From: JACRCT01 sp049841135
GTDB lineage: Bacteria; Myxococcota; Myxococcia; Myxococcales; UBA5297
Length of the DNA stretch: 64,000 nucleotides
Direction: 5' to 3'
Assembly (NCBI GenBank): GCA_049841135.1
Contig: JASGHK010000005.1
Location: 434,001-498,000, forward strand
A program made the translations under genes and the position numbers. The notes below the pieces were generated by a model. The model made no database searches. It was not told the origin of the DNA and saw only the letters and a program-made list of their open reading frames with translations. Below are positions 55,273 through 64,000 of this stretch, one piece after another; within the stretch, counting starts at the first letter, position 1; the number at the start of each line of letters is the position of its first letter.

Positions 55273-57784
55273 ATGACGACTTCACCTGCGCCCGAGAACT
55301 TCGTCACCAGCGCCCGCGCCTTCCGTGCCTTCTTCGAGGAAATCGGCAGCCACTTCCTGGAACGCGAGCGGCTCCTCGAGCAGCTGCAGCTGGCGCTGCT
55401 CAGCCGCGAGCACCTGCTGACCTTCGGGCCCCCCGGCACCGCCAAGAGCCAGCTCGCGCTCTCGGTGATGAAGCGGATCGTCGACGCCCAGAGCGGCGCG
55501 CCCTCGGTCTTCTCCAAGCAGATCGCCGAGACCACGGTGCAGTCCGACCTGGTCGGCCCGGTCGACTTCAAGGTGCTCACCCGCACCGGCCGCACCGAGC
55601 ACCTGACCGACGAGGGCATCCTGGGCGCGGTCCACGGCATCCTCGACGAGGTCTTCGACGGCCGGGAGATGCTCTTGCGCTCCATCCTCAACTTGCTCGA
55701 GGAGCGCGAGCACAAGAGCGGCCACAAGATCACCGCGGGGCGCACCGAGTGCACGGTGATGACCTCGAACCGCTACCTGTCCGAGGTCGTGCAGCGCAAC
55801 CCGGAGCTGATGCTGGCCTTCTCCGACCGCATCAGCTTCGTCTGCTTCGTGCCCAAGGGCTTCGCGCGCCCGGCGAGCCGCGCCGAGATGCTGCGCCGCG
55901 CCGCGCTCCACGAGAGGCCGGTCTTCCGCTGCCCGCTGACCATCCAGGACCTCGACGTGCTTCAGGCGGCCGCCGACGCTGTGGTGCTGCCGCAGGAGGT
56001 GCTCGAGGCGCTGGAGCGGCTGGCGGACAGCCTGGAGCGGCGGCTCTCGGACGAGGCCAACCGCCAGGCCAGCTACCGACCGACCAAGTACTTCTCCAAC
56101 CGCACGCTGGTGAAGTCCATCAAGGCGCTCAAGGCGGGCGTGGCCCTGGACGCGGTCCGCCAGAAGCGCGGCTGGCCGCTGACGGCGACGCTGGGCGACC
56201 TCTCCTCGCTGACGGCGTTCTTCACGCTCGCGGGCCCCAGCGGCGACGACCTCGCGGTCCACCTGCGCACCGCGACCGACCTGCGCGAGCGGGCCCAGCT
56301 GGAGACGGTGCAGCTGGAGCTGAAGGTCTTCGGCGAGGCGCTGGCGGCGGCGCTCACCGGGCTGATGGGCGGCGCCGAGCGAGAGGCCTCGTCGCTGGGC
56401 CTGCCGCGGCTGGTCGGCGAGGCCGGCAAGTCGGTCGAGCGGCTGCGCAGCTGCGGCCCGGACGGAATCGTCTCGTTCTCCAAGGAGGCGGCGGAGGCGG
56501 CAGTCAAGGTGGGCGCGCTGCTGCGGCCGCCGCCGCGCTTCCACGCCAACGCGCTGCCGCTGCACGCGACGCTCGACCAGATCGTCGATGCCTTCACCGA
56601 CCGCCTGTCGGCGCTGGAGGTCCCAGAGGAGGCGCTGCCCGAATTCCTGGCCTCGGCGCTCAAGGTGGTGGGGGCCCGCGGCTATCTGGGCCAGCACTCG
56701 GCGAAGACCTCGCAGCTGGTGGAGCAGGGCATGGCGGCGGCGGCGCTGGCCTTCAGCGGCCTGGCCAGCGAGCAGCAGGCGGCGCGCTTCCAGCCGGCCG
56801 CGTTCGAGTCGATCGAGAAGGTCGAGCAGAGGGCGCGCTCCCTCGCCGCGCGGCTCTCGGCCCTGGAGCAGGCCGTGGCCGACCTGGCGACGGCTCCGGA
56901 CGCCCAGGCCAAAGGCTTCCGCGAGGCCGCGCAGGCGAACCACGAGGCGCGGCGGACCTGCGCGCTCTCGCTCTTGCAGAGCCTCAACGTCGCGGGCGGC
57001 AAGCTCCTCGCGGAGCGCGGAGGAGGCGGTCAGCCCTCGCTCGACCTGCCCGAGCTCTCCGCGCAGCTCGCCAAGGCCGAGGAGGCGCTGCGCGTGCTGG
57101 ACCCGAACGTGCCGGGGGCGCGCGAGATCGTGGCGGCGACGGCCTGGAAGAGGCTCTTGGACGAGCTTCCAGGGCGCCGCGCAGGTCGTCATCGTCCACG
57201 ACCGCATCCGCGTCGTGGTCGACCGCCTCCAGCTGCCGTGGCCGGTGGCCGGCAAGGTGCTCGCGGGCGAGCTGCCGGCGATGGTCGCCGAGCGCTGCCG
57301 GCACCTGGCCCAGACCTCGTGGGAGACCAAGCCCCCGGAGGCGCTCGCGAAGCAGCAGCCCCGCTTCCTGAAGACGTTCCCCAAGCGGCAAGGCGAGCTG
57401 GCCGCCACCCGCGCGCTGCGCGCCCAGCTGGCCCTGGACGCCGCGGAGCACGACGAAGCCTGGGCGCCGGCGCTCGCCGAAGCCGCCGCGGCCGACCTCG
57501 CGTCGCTCAAGGCGTCGATGGCGGTGCTCGAAGGCTGGCTGGCGCGGCTCAAGCAGAAGATCGCCGAGGATGCGGATCCCCTCTGGCGGCTCAACGTCGT
57601 CTACGACAGCAAGCTGCCGGAACTGCTCTACGTCGACCGCGTGCTGCCGCGGGCCAAGGCTCTCCTGACATCGCTCGAGCTGGCCGGCGTGGAAGGCGTG
57701 GCGGAGGCGAGGAAGGAAGCCGAGGCGACGCTCGATAAGGCGGTGGGGTTCTGCGAAGGGCTGGTGAAGTTCCCGGGCGGCTGA
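55273..57784 (+). CDS. Large MoxR-type AAA+ ATPase (RavA-like), frameshifted
   Basis: About 836 residues, longer than RavA (about 500). The AAA+ core holds Walker A GPPGTAKS (52-59), Walker B GILDEVFDG (122-130), sensor 1 TVMTSNRYL (161-169) and an arginine region FSDRISFVCF. The remainder is a long helical region with Ala/Glu-rich coiled-coil stretches. The frame breaks at 57163-57169 (GAGCTC read GAGCTTC, +1) and continues QGAAQVVIVHDRIRVVVDRL to 57784. MoxR ATPases remodel or load metal cofactors with a VWA partner, encoded just upstream here. Confidence 0.82.
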
Positions 57785-57793
57785 TAGCCCGCC

Positions 57794-58804
57794 TCAGGGG
57801 GTTGGGGTAGCGAATACGTCCTCGAGCGCTTGGGCGGTCGCCGCTCGGTCGAGCCAGACCTGGAGGTCTTCGAGCGCGCCGCTCGCGATCGCTTTTTGGT
57901 GACGCTCTGGCACACGGCCAAACCGCGCTTCGAGAATGCGCACGAGTGCGCCGGCCATGCCCTCCGCTCGGCCCTCGACTCGGCCCTCCGCTCGGCCCTC
58001 TGCCCTGCCCTTGGCCAGCCCTTTGGCCTCGCCCTCCGCGAGCAACTCCCTGGCAAAGATGGAAACCATCTCGTCCTCCTTCTCGGGCATGGCTCGCCTC
58101 GCCGCCTCGACCACCGACCCCTTGTCCATCGCCTCGTACGCCCTCCAAATATAGCTCGCCACCTGAACCAGGAATTCCTCCGAGCATCCCGCCTTCCTCA
58201 ACTCCGAGAGGAAGCCTGCAACCAGGTCGATGGGCGCCGACTCGAATTCGACCATCGCGTACTTGAGCACGAGCAGCCCCACCCGGAGGACCACGTTCTT
58301 CGAGAGCGCTTGCTCATCCATCGTGTGCAGATCGACGAACCCGTACGGGAAGTCCAACAGAACGGGGAGCATCTCCGGCGGCGCGTCGACCATCACCGTG
58401 AACCGCTTCGGCGCGCTCCACTTCTCGCGCCCGTGGTAGACGACCAGCGGCACGATCGGCGGCAGCTTCCCGCGCCTTTTGTTCTTACGATCGAGCCGCT
58501 CCCAAATCCGGGTCAGGTATCGCAGCAACTGCCAACCGATTCGCGGGTCCGGCGAGCTCTTGTGCTCCACCAGGCAATACACATACAGGCTCCCGCCACC
58601 GCGGAGCGCCATCCGGAAAAGCAGGTCGCTGTGTGATTGGCGGAGCTCGGGGTCCACGTACGACCCGGGGAGGAGCTCGGGTTCCCCCGGCTCCAGAAGC
58701 GCGGCGAGGGCTCGCGGGAGCCTCTCGCGTAGGAGCGTTCCGGCAGTGCCCGGCTGCACCATCAGCGCCTTGAAGTATTCGTCATGTTGCGATCGCTCGG
58801 TCAC
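57794..58804 (-). CDS. Rpn/YhgA-like PD-(D/E)XK nuclease family protein
   Basis: 336 residues from a GTG at 58804. The N-terminus HDEYFKALM and the motif region LRQSHSDLLFRMALRGGGSL then VYCLVEHKSSPD give the D...ExK nuclease core of recombination-promoting nucleases (Rpn), followed by PIVPLVVYHGREKW. A C-terminal low-complexity repeat of xEGRAEG/KGLAKG units (about residues 258-285) precedes ILEARFGRVPERHQ, as in many YhgA proteins. Rpn nucleases promote RecA-independent transfer and belong to a mobile-associated family. It converges with the ATPase gene, nine bases apart. Confidence 0.83.
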   Translation of the reverse strand: MTERSQHDEYFKALMVQPGTAGTLLRERLPRALAALLEPGEPELLPGSYVDPELRQSHSDLLFRMALRGGGSLYVYCLVEHKSSPDPRIGWQLLRYLTRIWERLDRKNKRRGKLPPIVPLVVYHGREKWSAPKRFTVMVDAPPEMLPVLLDFPYGFVDLHTMDEQALSKNVVLRVGLLVLKYAMVEFESAPIDLVAGFLSELRKAGCSEEFLVQVASYIWRAYEAMDKGSVVEAARRAMPEKEDEMVSIFARELLAEGEAKGLAKGRAEGRAEGRVEGRAEGMAGALVRILEARFGRVPERHQKAIASGALEDLQVWLDRAATAQALEDVFATPTP

Positions 58805-58967
58805 GTCGCCGCCCTCCCGACCGAGGCGGGCTGCGCACACCGTGCCAGCGCGACGCGACTGCGGCCCGCGGTCCTGCTGTTCCACTGCGGCGCGTCTCAA
58901 TCTGGGCCCCGCGCCTCGCGGCACGACGTGGCGGAGCGCAAAGAGCAGGTGGGTCACCTGGACCGGT

Positions 58968-58988
58968 GGCTTGACCCGAAGCCCGAAG
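58968..58988 (+). repeat. Dispersed GACCCGAAGCCCGAAG repeat, copy 2
   Basis: Same 21-bp stretch as 38001-38021, again followed by more CCGAAGC units. It lies 100 bp upstream of the Ig-like lipoprotein gene. Confidence 0.6.
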
Positions 58989-59087
58989 TCCGAAGCCCTC
59001 GTAGAAGCAGCAACCCGCCGCCCCTGTGTGGACCCGGCTATACTCGGCACTCCTTTATGGCCCCCGCCTCCCTCCCCGGAGTCGCGC

Positions 59088-60692
59088 ATGAACCGCACCA
59101 CCCTTCTCCTCGCGCTGGTCTCGCTGGCGGCTTGCTCTTCGACCACGCCATTGGCCGGCAACCCCGACGCCGCCGAGCCGCAGAGCCTGTGCAACGGCGC
59201 CAAGCCCACCTGCATCGGCGCTCCCGAGTACGTGCTCGAGTGCCGCGAGGACGCGGGCTGGGGCGCGCGCAAGTGCGACGACGGCCTGCTGTGTTGGCAG
59301 GGCGAGTGCCAGGAGCTCAACTGCGTCCCCAGCTCCAAGCAGTGCAAGGACGGCGGCGTGCGCACCTGCACCACCGACGGCCAGGGCTGGTCGGACCCGG
59401 TCGCCTGCGCCTCCGGAACCGTCTGCGACGAAGGCGCGTGCAAGACGCCGGTGTGCACGCCCGACGCGGTCCGCTGCGCAGCCAGCGGCGCCCCCGAGCG
59501 CTGCAACGCCGGCGGCACGGCGTGGATCGCTGGCGGCTCGTGCAGCGGCGGCACGTCCTGCATCGACGGCGCCTGCCTGCCGTCGGCGTGCAAGAGCGGC
59601 GACAAGGCCTGTGGCCAGACGACGCTCTACTCCTGCGACGCCAGCGGCAAGTGGACCAGCACGCCCTGCCCCGACGGCCAGGGCTGCATGTTCGGCAAGT
59701 GCGTGGCGTGCGTCTCCAGCGAGACCTGCCAGTCCTGGGAGTCCTGCACCGACGGCGCCTGCGTCGCGACCACGCCGGAGATCGTCACGCCCTCCATCAG
59801 CGGCGCCCAGGTCGGCACCCCGTACTCCTTCGTCATGACCGCCAAGGGCGGCAAGACGCCCTACTCCTGGTCGCTCTCCAGCGGCGCGCTCCCGAACGGC
59901 CTGACGCTCGCCGCCGACGGGTCCATCTCCGGCACCGCGGCGGCCCCCGGCACGGCCACCGCGAAATTCAAGGTCACGGACGCGCTCGCTGCCACCAGCG
60001 AGAAGGAGTTCGCCCTCGAGGTCTCGCCCAAGGGCGTGTTGACCATCACCACCAAGTCGCTGGCCGAGGCCACCGCCGGCGACGCCTATGACGCCAAGCT
60101 CACCGCCACCGGCGGCCAGGCGCCGTACTTCTGGGGCGTCATCTCCGGGCAGCTCCCGACCGGCATCGACCTCTTCTCGACCGGCGCCCTCAGCGGCACC
60201 ACCGAGGTGCCGGGCACGTACACCGTCACCTTCCGCGTGGCGGACTCGCTCACACCGCCGGGCCACGCCGACAAGGAGCTGACGCTCAACGTGAAGATCG
60301 GCGACCTGGTCATCACCAGCGACCAGCAGATCGTCAAGATCCCCTTCGTCAACCTCTACATCGTCACCCTGCCCACGCTGATCCAGTACGTGCCCTACTC
60401 CGGGCAGCTGACGGCGAAGGGCGGGCTCAAGCCGTACAAGTGGGAGGAGCAGGACGCCCCCGACCTCTCGCTCCTGGGCTTGACGAAGTGGGGTCTGCCC
60501 AGCGGCCTCTCGCTCGGCACGGACGGCAAGGTTTCGGGCTGGGTCACCGACATCTCCGACGCCACCACCGTCAAGATCCCGCTGGGCCCGACCTACACCG
60601 GCTACTTCATCTACGTGCAGGTCTCGGACACGCAGAACCCGGCGGACACCGCGAAGGCCGTCGTCTGCCTGCCCACGATTCCGGTCTTCTAG
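59088..60692 (+). CDS. Cys-rich surface lipoprotein with putative Ig (He_PIG) domains
   Basis: 534 residues from the ATG at 59088. A lipobox LVSLAACSSTT gives a lipidated Cys. Residues ~30-230 form a Cys-rich region made of repeats ending in CxxG-C or DGACxxxxC (GTVCDEGACKTPVC, GTSCIDGACLPSAC, GQGCMFGKCVAC). Then come three He_PIG-like modules: GTPYSFVMTAKGGKTPYSWS, GDAYDAKLTATGGQAPYFWG and YSGQLTAKGGLKPYKW. Such modules are adhesion-type, cell-surface domains. It precedes the collagen-like lipoprotein by 104 bp. Function unknown. Confidence 0.78.
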   Translation: MNRTTLLLALVSLAACSSTTPLAGNPDAAEPQSLCNGAKPTCIGAPEYVLECREDAGWGARKCDDGLLCWQGECQELNCVPSSKQCKDGGVRTCTTDGQGWSDPVACASGTVCDEGACKTPVCTPDAVRCAASGAPERCNAGGTAWIAGGSCSGGTSCIDGACLPSACKSGDKACGQTTLYSCDASGKWTSTPCPDGQGCMFGKCVACVSSETCQSWESCTDGACVATTPEIVTPSISGAQVGTPYSFVMTAKGGKTPYSWSLSSGALPNGLTLAADGSISGTAAAPGTATAKFKVTDALAATSEKEFALEVSPKGVLTITTKSLAEATAGDAYDAKLTATGGQAPYFWGVISGQLPTGIDLFSTGALSGTTEVPGTYTVTFRVADSLTPPGHADKELTLNVKIGDLVITSDQQIVKIPFVNLYIVTLPTLIQYVPYSGQLTAKGGLKPYKWEEQDAPDLSLLGLTKWGLPSGLSLGTDGKVSGWVTDISDATTVKIPLGPTYTGYFIYVQVSDTQNPADTAKAVVCLPTIPVF

Positions 60693-60796
60693 GCCGCGCG
60701 CTTTCGAGGCATTTCGACACGCCCGACGTAGCGCCGACACTCTCCATGCGGTGCTTCCCCTCCTGTCGTTAGAAGCGCGGCCGGGGAGGAACACCC

Positions 60797-63019
60797 ATGC
60801 CACTGCGCTTCGCTTTCCTCGTTGCTTCGTTGGTGCTGGTCTCCTGCGACAAGGGCCAGCAGGGCCCCGAAGGACCTCAGGGTCCCCAAGGGCTGCAAGG
60901 TCCGACAGGGCCGGCGGGAGTCCAGGGACCCGAAGGGCTCCCCGGGGAAGCCGGATCGACCGGCCCGCAAGGCGAACGGGGCCCTCAGGGAGAACGGGGC
61001 GATCCCGGTGAACCCGGTGCCGTCGGTCCGCGTGGTGAGATCGGGCCCCGCGGCGAGCAAGGCGCCCCGCCTGAAGGGACGACGCTCGCGGAGGGAGACG
61101 AGACCTGCCCCGGCGGAGGCGTGAAGTTCGCGACCTCGACCGGAGACCTCTACGTCTGCAATGGCGCAGCAGGGACACAGGGGATCGCGGGAGCGACCGG
61201 CAGCACGGGTCCGGCGGGACCTCCCGGGCCAGCCGGCGCCGACGGCGCCCCAGCCGACGGAACCACCGTGCCCATCGGCGATTCCACGTGCCCCCAGGGC
61301 GGCGTCGTCTTCGCGACCTCGACGGGCAACCTCTATGTCTGCAATGGCCTTGCTGGACCTCAGGGCACCCCGGGGCTCGTAGGGGCCCCTGGAGCGACGG
61401 GCCCGCAGGGGCTCGTGGGCCCTCAAGGTCCGCAGGGCGTGCAGGGACTCGCAGGAGCATCGGGCGCCACTGGGCCACAGGGACCGGCAGGCGTTCCCGG
61501 TGCCACGGGTCCCCAGGGCCCCGCGGGACCACAGGGTCTTCAGGGAATCGCCGGCGCACGCGGAGCCACTGGACCGCAAGGGCCAGCAGGGCCCACGGGC
61601 GCGACCGGCATTCAAGGCTCGCAAGGTCCTCAAGGCGTTGCAGGCGCGACGGGGGCCACGGGCGTCGCTGGCGCGCTGGGCCCGACCGGTCCACAGGGCC
61701 CGCAAGGTCTTCAGGGCATCGCAGGGCCCACGGGCGCGACCGGCGTCGCCGGCGCGCTGGGCCCGACTGGTCCGCAGGGCCCACAAGGACTTCAGGGAAT
61801 CGCGGGCGCGACCGGCGCGACGGGCGCGACGGGCGTCGCCGGTGCGCTGGGCCCGACGGGTCCGCAGGGCCCACAAGGCCTTCCGGGCATCGCCGGCGCG
61901 ACCGGCGCCACGGGCCCGACCGGCGTCGCCGGTGCGCTGGGGCCGACGGGTCCGCAGGGCCCGCAAGGTCTTCCGGGCACCGCGGGTGCCACGGGCGCGA
62001 CCGGCGTCGCTGGCCCTACAGGTGCGCAAGGTCCGCAAGGTCTTCCAGGCATCGCCGGCGCGACAGGCGCCACCGGCGCGACAGGCGCCACGGGACCGCC
62101 GGGCGCGCAGGGTCCGGCGGGCCAGTCCGTCATCGGAGCCACGCTCGCGCCTGGGACCTCCCCCTGCCTCTATGGCGGCAGCCGCTTCACCACGTCCGCG
62201 GGCGACACCTATGCCTGCAACGGCGCTCCCGGCGCGACAGGACCCGCCGGCGCCGCCGGTCCGACTGGCGCAACCGGAACTGCTGGTGCCGTGGGACCGA
62301 CGGGGCCGATAGGGCCCACCGGACCGCAGGGCCCCGCTGGCCCCTCCGACGCGACCTCACTCCAGGGTTCCACGCTGGTCGACCTGCAGCGGCAGTACGG
62401 CACGAGAACGCTCCGCCCCTGCGTCTGGGACGGAAGGACCGTCGCGTGCAACGAGACCTGCACCTGGACCACCTCCGGCGAGGTCACCTGCACCGCAGGC
62501 GCCGTCACCGACTGCACCTGGATCAGCCTCGGGAACGGAAACGTCTGCGCCGGCGGCGCCTGTGCCCTCTCGTGCACCGACTTCACCAAGGCGGGCTGGG
62601 CCTTCGGCGAGGCCGCCAGCGGAGCGCGGATGGTCACCATCCCCGGCACCGCCACGAAGAACGTCGTGGGCCGGGTCTCGGTCGACGTGCGCCACCCGTA
62701 TCTCGTCTGCCCGTACCGGGCGACGCCGTTCCGGGTACCGGTGACCATGTACCTCTTCGAAGGTTCGGTGGAGGCCTCGCTGGTCATCTGGCGCGGCACC
62801 GTGCTCACCAACGGCGGCGCGACCCTGGCCCGCGACTTCGCGGCGCAGATGCCCACGCTCGTCGGCGACGCCACGGTGGTCCCGGGGCACAAGTACAGCA
62901 TCTGGATCTCGGCGGGGCCGATCACCGGCGACTCCACCGTGGTCTGCTACCTGGCGCGCTACTCGACCGAGACCGACAACCTGCTCATCAGCTACGAGCC
63001 AGGGGTGGGCGGTCTCTAG
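60797..63019 (+). CDS. Collagen-like surface lipoprotein with inserted Cys modules
   Basis: 740 residues. A lipoprotein signal (FAFLVASLVLVSCDKG, lipid Cys 17) leads into Gly-X-Y collagen-like repeats (about 19-92, 124-150, 183-447 and 481-515). They are split by three similar ~30-residue modules: the first has CPGGGVKFATSTGDLYVCNG, the second CPQGGVVFATSTGNLYVCNG and the third CLYGGSRFTTSAGDTYACNG. The C-terminal ~225 residues are a Cys-rich globular part with CVWDGRTVACNETC and a beta-rich end. Trimeric collagen-like stalks carry adhesins away from the cell surface. Confidence 0.87.
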   Translation: MPLRFAFLVASLVLVSCDKGQQGPEGPQGPQGLQGPTGPAGVQGPEGLPGEAGSTGPQGERGPQGERGDPGEPGAVGPRGEIGPRGEQGAPPEGTTLAEGDETCPGGGVKFATSTGDLYVCNGAAGTQGIAGATGSTGPAGPPGPAGADGAPADGTTVPIGDSTCPQGGVVFATSTGNLYVCNGLAGPQGTPGLVGAPGATGPQGLVGPQGPQGVQGLAGASGATGPQGPAGVPGATGPQGPAGPQGLQGIAGARGATGPQGPAGPTGATGIQGSQGPQGVAGATGATGVAGALGPTGPQGPQGLQGIAGPTGATGVAGALGPTGPQGPQGLQGIAGATGATGATGVAGALGPTGPQGPQGLPGIAGATGATGPTGVAGALGPTGPQGPQGLPGTAGATGATGVAGPTGAQGPQGLPGIAGATGATGATGATGPPGAQGPAGQSVIGATLAPGTSPCLYGGSRFTTSAGDTYACNGAPGATGPAGAAGPTGATGTAGAVGPTGPIGPTGPQGPAGPSDATSLQGSTLVDLQRQYGTRTLRPCVWDGRTVACNETCTWTTSGEVTCTAGAVTDCTWISLGNGNVCAGGACALSCTDFTKAGWAFGEAASGARMVTIPGTATKNVVGRVSVDVRHPYLVCPYRATPFRVPVTMYLFEGSVEASLVIWRGTVLTNGGATLARDFAAQMPTLVGDATVVPGHKYSIWISAGPITGDSTVVCYLARYSTETDNLLISYEPGVGGL
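61650..62060 (+). repeat. Tandem repeat within the collagen-like gene
   Basis: About five iterations of a Gly-X-Y block encoding GPTGPQGPQGLQGIAG or close variants (period roughly 75-93 bp). The DNA is very similar between units, so copy number could vary by slippage or recombination. Confidence 0.7.
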
Positions 63020-63041
63020 CCGCCGGCCGAGGACTGCAAGG

Positions 63042-63725
63042 TCACGCCACCGCTGGCGGCACGTTCGCCGGCGGCGGCTCGACCGCCTTGCGCCGGTTGG
63101 CGACGCCCATGATGAAGCCGAGGACGATGGCCAAGAGCGCCGCGCTCAGCACGCGGTACTCCGGCGGCAGGAGGAAGGTGATGGTGTGCGCCGGGATCCA
63201 GAACCAGACGCAGGCCAGCAGCGGCACGCGGAACATGGTCTTCCAGTCGATGGACACGAAGGCCTCGACCACGGGCCAGCTGCCGAGCAGCTGACCGCGG
63301 TCGATGAGCGTGTCCGTCAGCCGGTGGAAGACCATCATCACCGGCGCGAAGATCAGGTTCATGAAGAAGCTCTTCCAGAAGGCGGTGGCCAGCTTGCTGC
63401 CCTCGCCCGGGAGGAGCCCCGCCTTGAGCAGCCCGTCGACGCCGAAGGAGAAGAGCGGGAAGGTCACGGCGAAGACGACGCCCAGGAAGGCCCAGACGAC
63501 GAAGCGCTGCTCGAGCCGGATGCCGCGCAGCGTCCAGGCGCCGCGGACGATGCGCTTGCCCAACAGCTCGCCCATCGTGCCCAACACGCCGATCTTCACG
63601 AGCCCCATCAGATAGGGGTGCGCCTTCGTCGCCGCCTCGAAGCCGGCGCGCAGCTCCGGCACCGCCATCACCACCACGACCGCGCCCAGGAGCGCGACCC
63701 ATGCCACCGAGATGAGCTTGTCCAT
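63042..63725 (-). CDS. Integral membrane protein, Mpv17/PMP22-like pattern
   Basis: 227 residues with about five hydrophobic segments. The C-terminal half contains AFWKSFFMNLIFAPVMMVFH and WFWIPAHTITFLLPPEYR, reminiscent of the conserved W-x-Trp...P-x-H-x-x-T-F-x-x-P-x-x-x-R pattern of Mpv17/PMP22-type channels. This resemblance is weak and untested. The ATG at 63723-63725 lies three bases from the stop of the partial gene upstream, so the two genes are probably one operon. Confidence 0.55.
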   Translation of the reverse strand: MDKLISVAWVALLGAVVVVMAVPELRAGFEAATKAHPYLMGLVKIGVLGTMGELLGKRIVRGAWTLRGIRLEQRFVVWAFLGVVFAVTFPLFSFGVDGLLKAGLLPGEGSKLATAFWKSFFMNLIFAPVMMVFHRLTDTLIDRGQLLGSWPVVEAFVSIDWKTMFRVPLLACVWFWIPAHTITFLLPPEYRVLSAALLAIVLGFIMGVANRRKAVEPPPANVPPAVA

Positions 63726-63726
63726 G

Positions 63727-64000
63727 TCAGCGTCCCGGGGCGAAGAGTGCGCGAAGCTGGGCCCGGTCGTCCATCGTCGCGAACAGGGGCTCCAGCCGCT
63801 GCCAGTCCTCGGGGTCGAGGATGCGCGAGCGCAGGAGCTGCAGGCCGCGCAGACGGGCGTCGAAGGTGGGAAAGACGCCCAGCAGGCGCGTGACCTGGTC
63901 GATGACGAACCAGCGCCGACCGGCCTCGTCGCGCAGGATTCTGGTGGCCGACCTGCGTGGCGAAGCCTTTTTTGAGCTTGGCGACGAGCTGATCGAGGTC
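63727..64000 (-). CDS. C-terminal part of an uncharacterised protein (partial, frameshifted)
   Basis: About 90 residues are visible, ending DWQRLEPLFATMDDRAQLRA then LFAPGR at a TGA at 63727. An earlier part reads DLDQLVAKLKKGFATQVGHQ in another frame; the break is at 63937-63941, where CAGATC reads CAGAATC on the coding strand (+1). The helical, charged sequence has no recognised domain. The gene continues beyond the window. Confidence 0.5.
   Translation of the reverse strand, partial: TSISSSPSSKKASPRRSATRILRDEAGRRWFVIDQVTRLLGVFPTFDARLRGLQLLRSRILDPEDWQRLEPLFATMDDRAQLRALFAPGR

Overview
This is about 64 kb of very GC-rich bacterial chromosome. Strong third-position GC bias, a PATAN/DUF4388-type response regulator, collagen-like and Cys-rich surface lipoproteins, several von Willebrand A (VWA) proteins and an SspB-SmpB pair suggest a Myxococcota-type (deltaproteobacterial) genome. 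That placement is inference from gene content. No rRNA or tRNA gene was recognised.

Layout. 1-13 kb: housekeeping and transport genes (flavin reductase-like protein, secreted barrel-like protein, EamA exporter, response regulator, ThrE-type exporter, heme A synthase, aldo/keto reductase, beta-propeller protein, NagZ), interrupted by three tandem arrays of hairpin repeats at 6863-7326, 10581-11172 and about 11230-11843. 13-18.4 kb: an orphan FliH/SctL-like protein, then a VWA/BatA-like plus DUF58 operon and a short Hsp70-family protein. 18.5-27 kb: an iron-siderophore-type uptake locus with two FecCD permeases, a substrate-binding lipoprotein, a TonB-dependent receptor, a surface lipoprotein, a SAM methyltransferase and a separately placed ATPase. 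27-40.4 kb: ATP-grasp enzyme, rdgC, RND/MMPL exporter, lipoproteins, a VWA protein and membrane proteins. 40.6-43.1 kb: an IS91-like element with a Y2 transposase and a tyrosine recombinase. 43.3-52.8 kb: DUF971 protein, M50/CBS site-2 protease, SspB-like protein and SmpB, a multicopper oxidase, an alkaline-phosphatase-fold lipoprotein, a metallophosphoesterase and an RDD protein. 52.9-64 kb: a VWA protein plus a very large MoxR-type AAA+ ATPase, an Rpn/YhgA-like nuclease, two surface lipoproteins (Ig-like and collagen-like) and a membrane protein.

Two features dominate the window. First, about 19 genes carry a frameshift, and every one whose size could be worked out is a net insertion of +1 (one is +2). 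At about 16 sites the extra base doubles a base inside a self-complementary core (AGCT or GATC), most often turning GAGCTC into GAAGCTC, GAGGCTC, GAGCCTC or GAGCTTC. These genes are otherwise intact, so I annotate them across the break; a systematic consensus error at palindromic, possibly modified, sites is the simplest explanation. Second, a family of hairpin repeats with one conserved core and array-specific variable arms occurs as arrays and single copies, often touching the stop codons of neighbouring genes.
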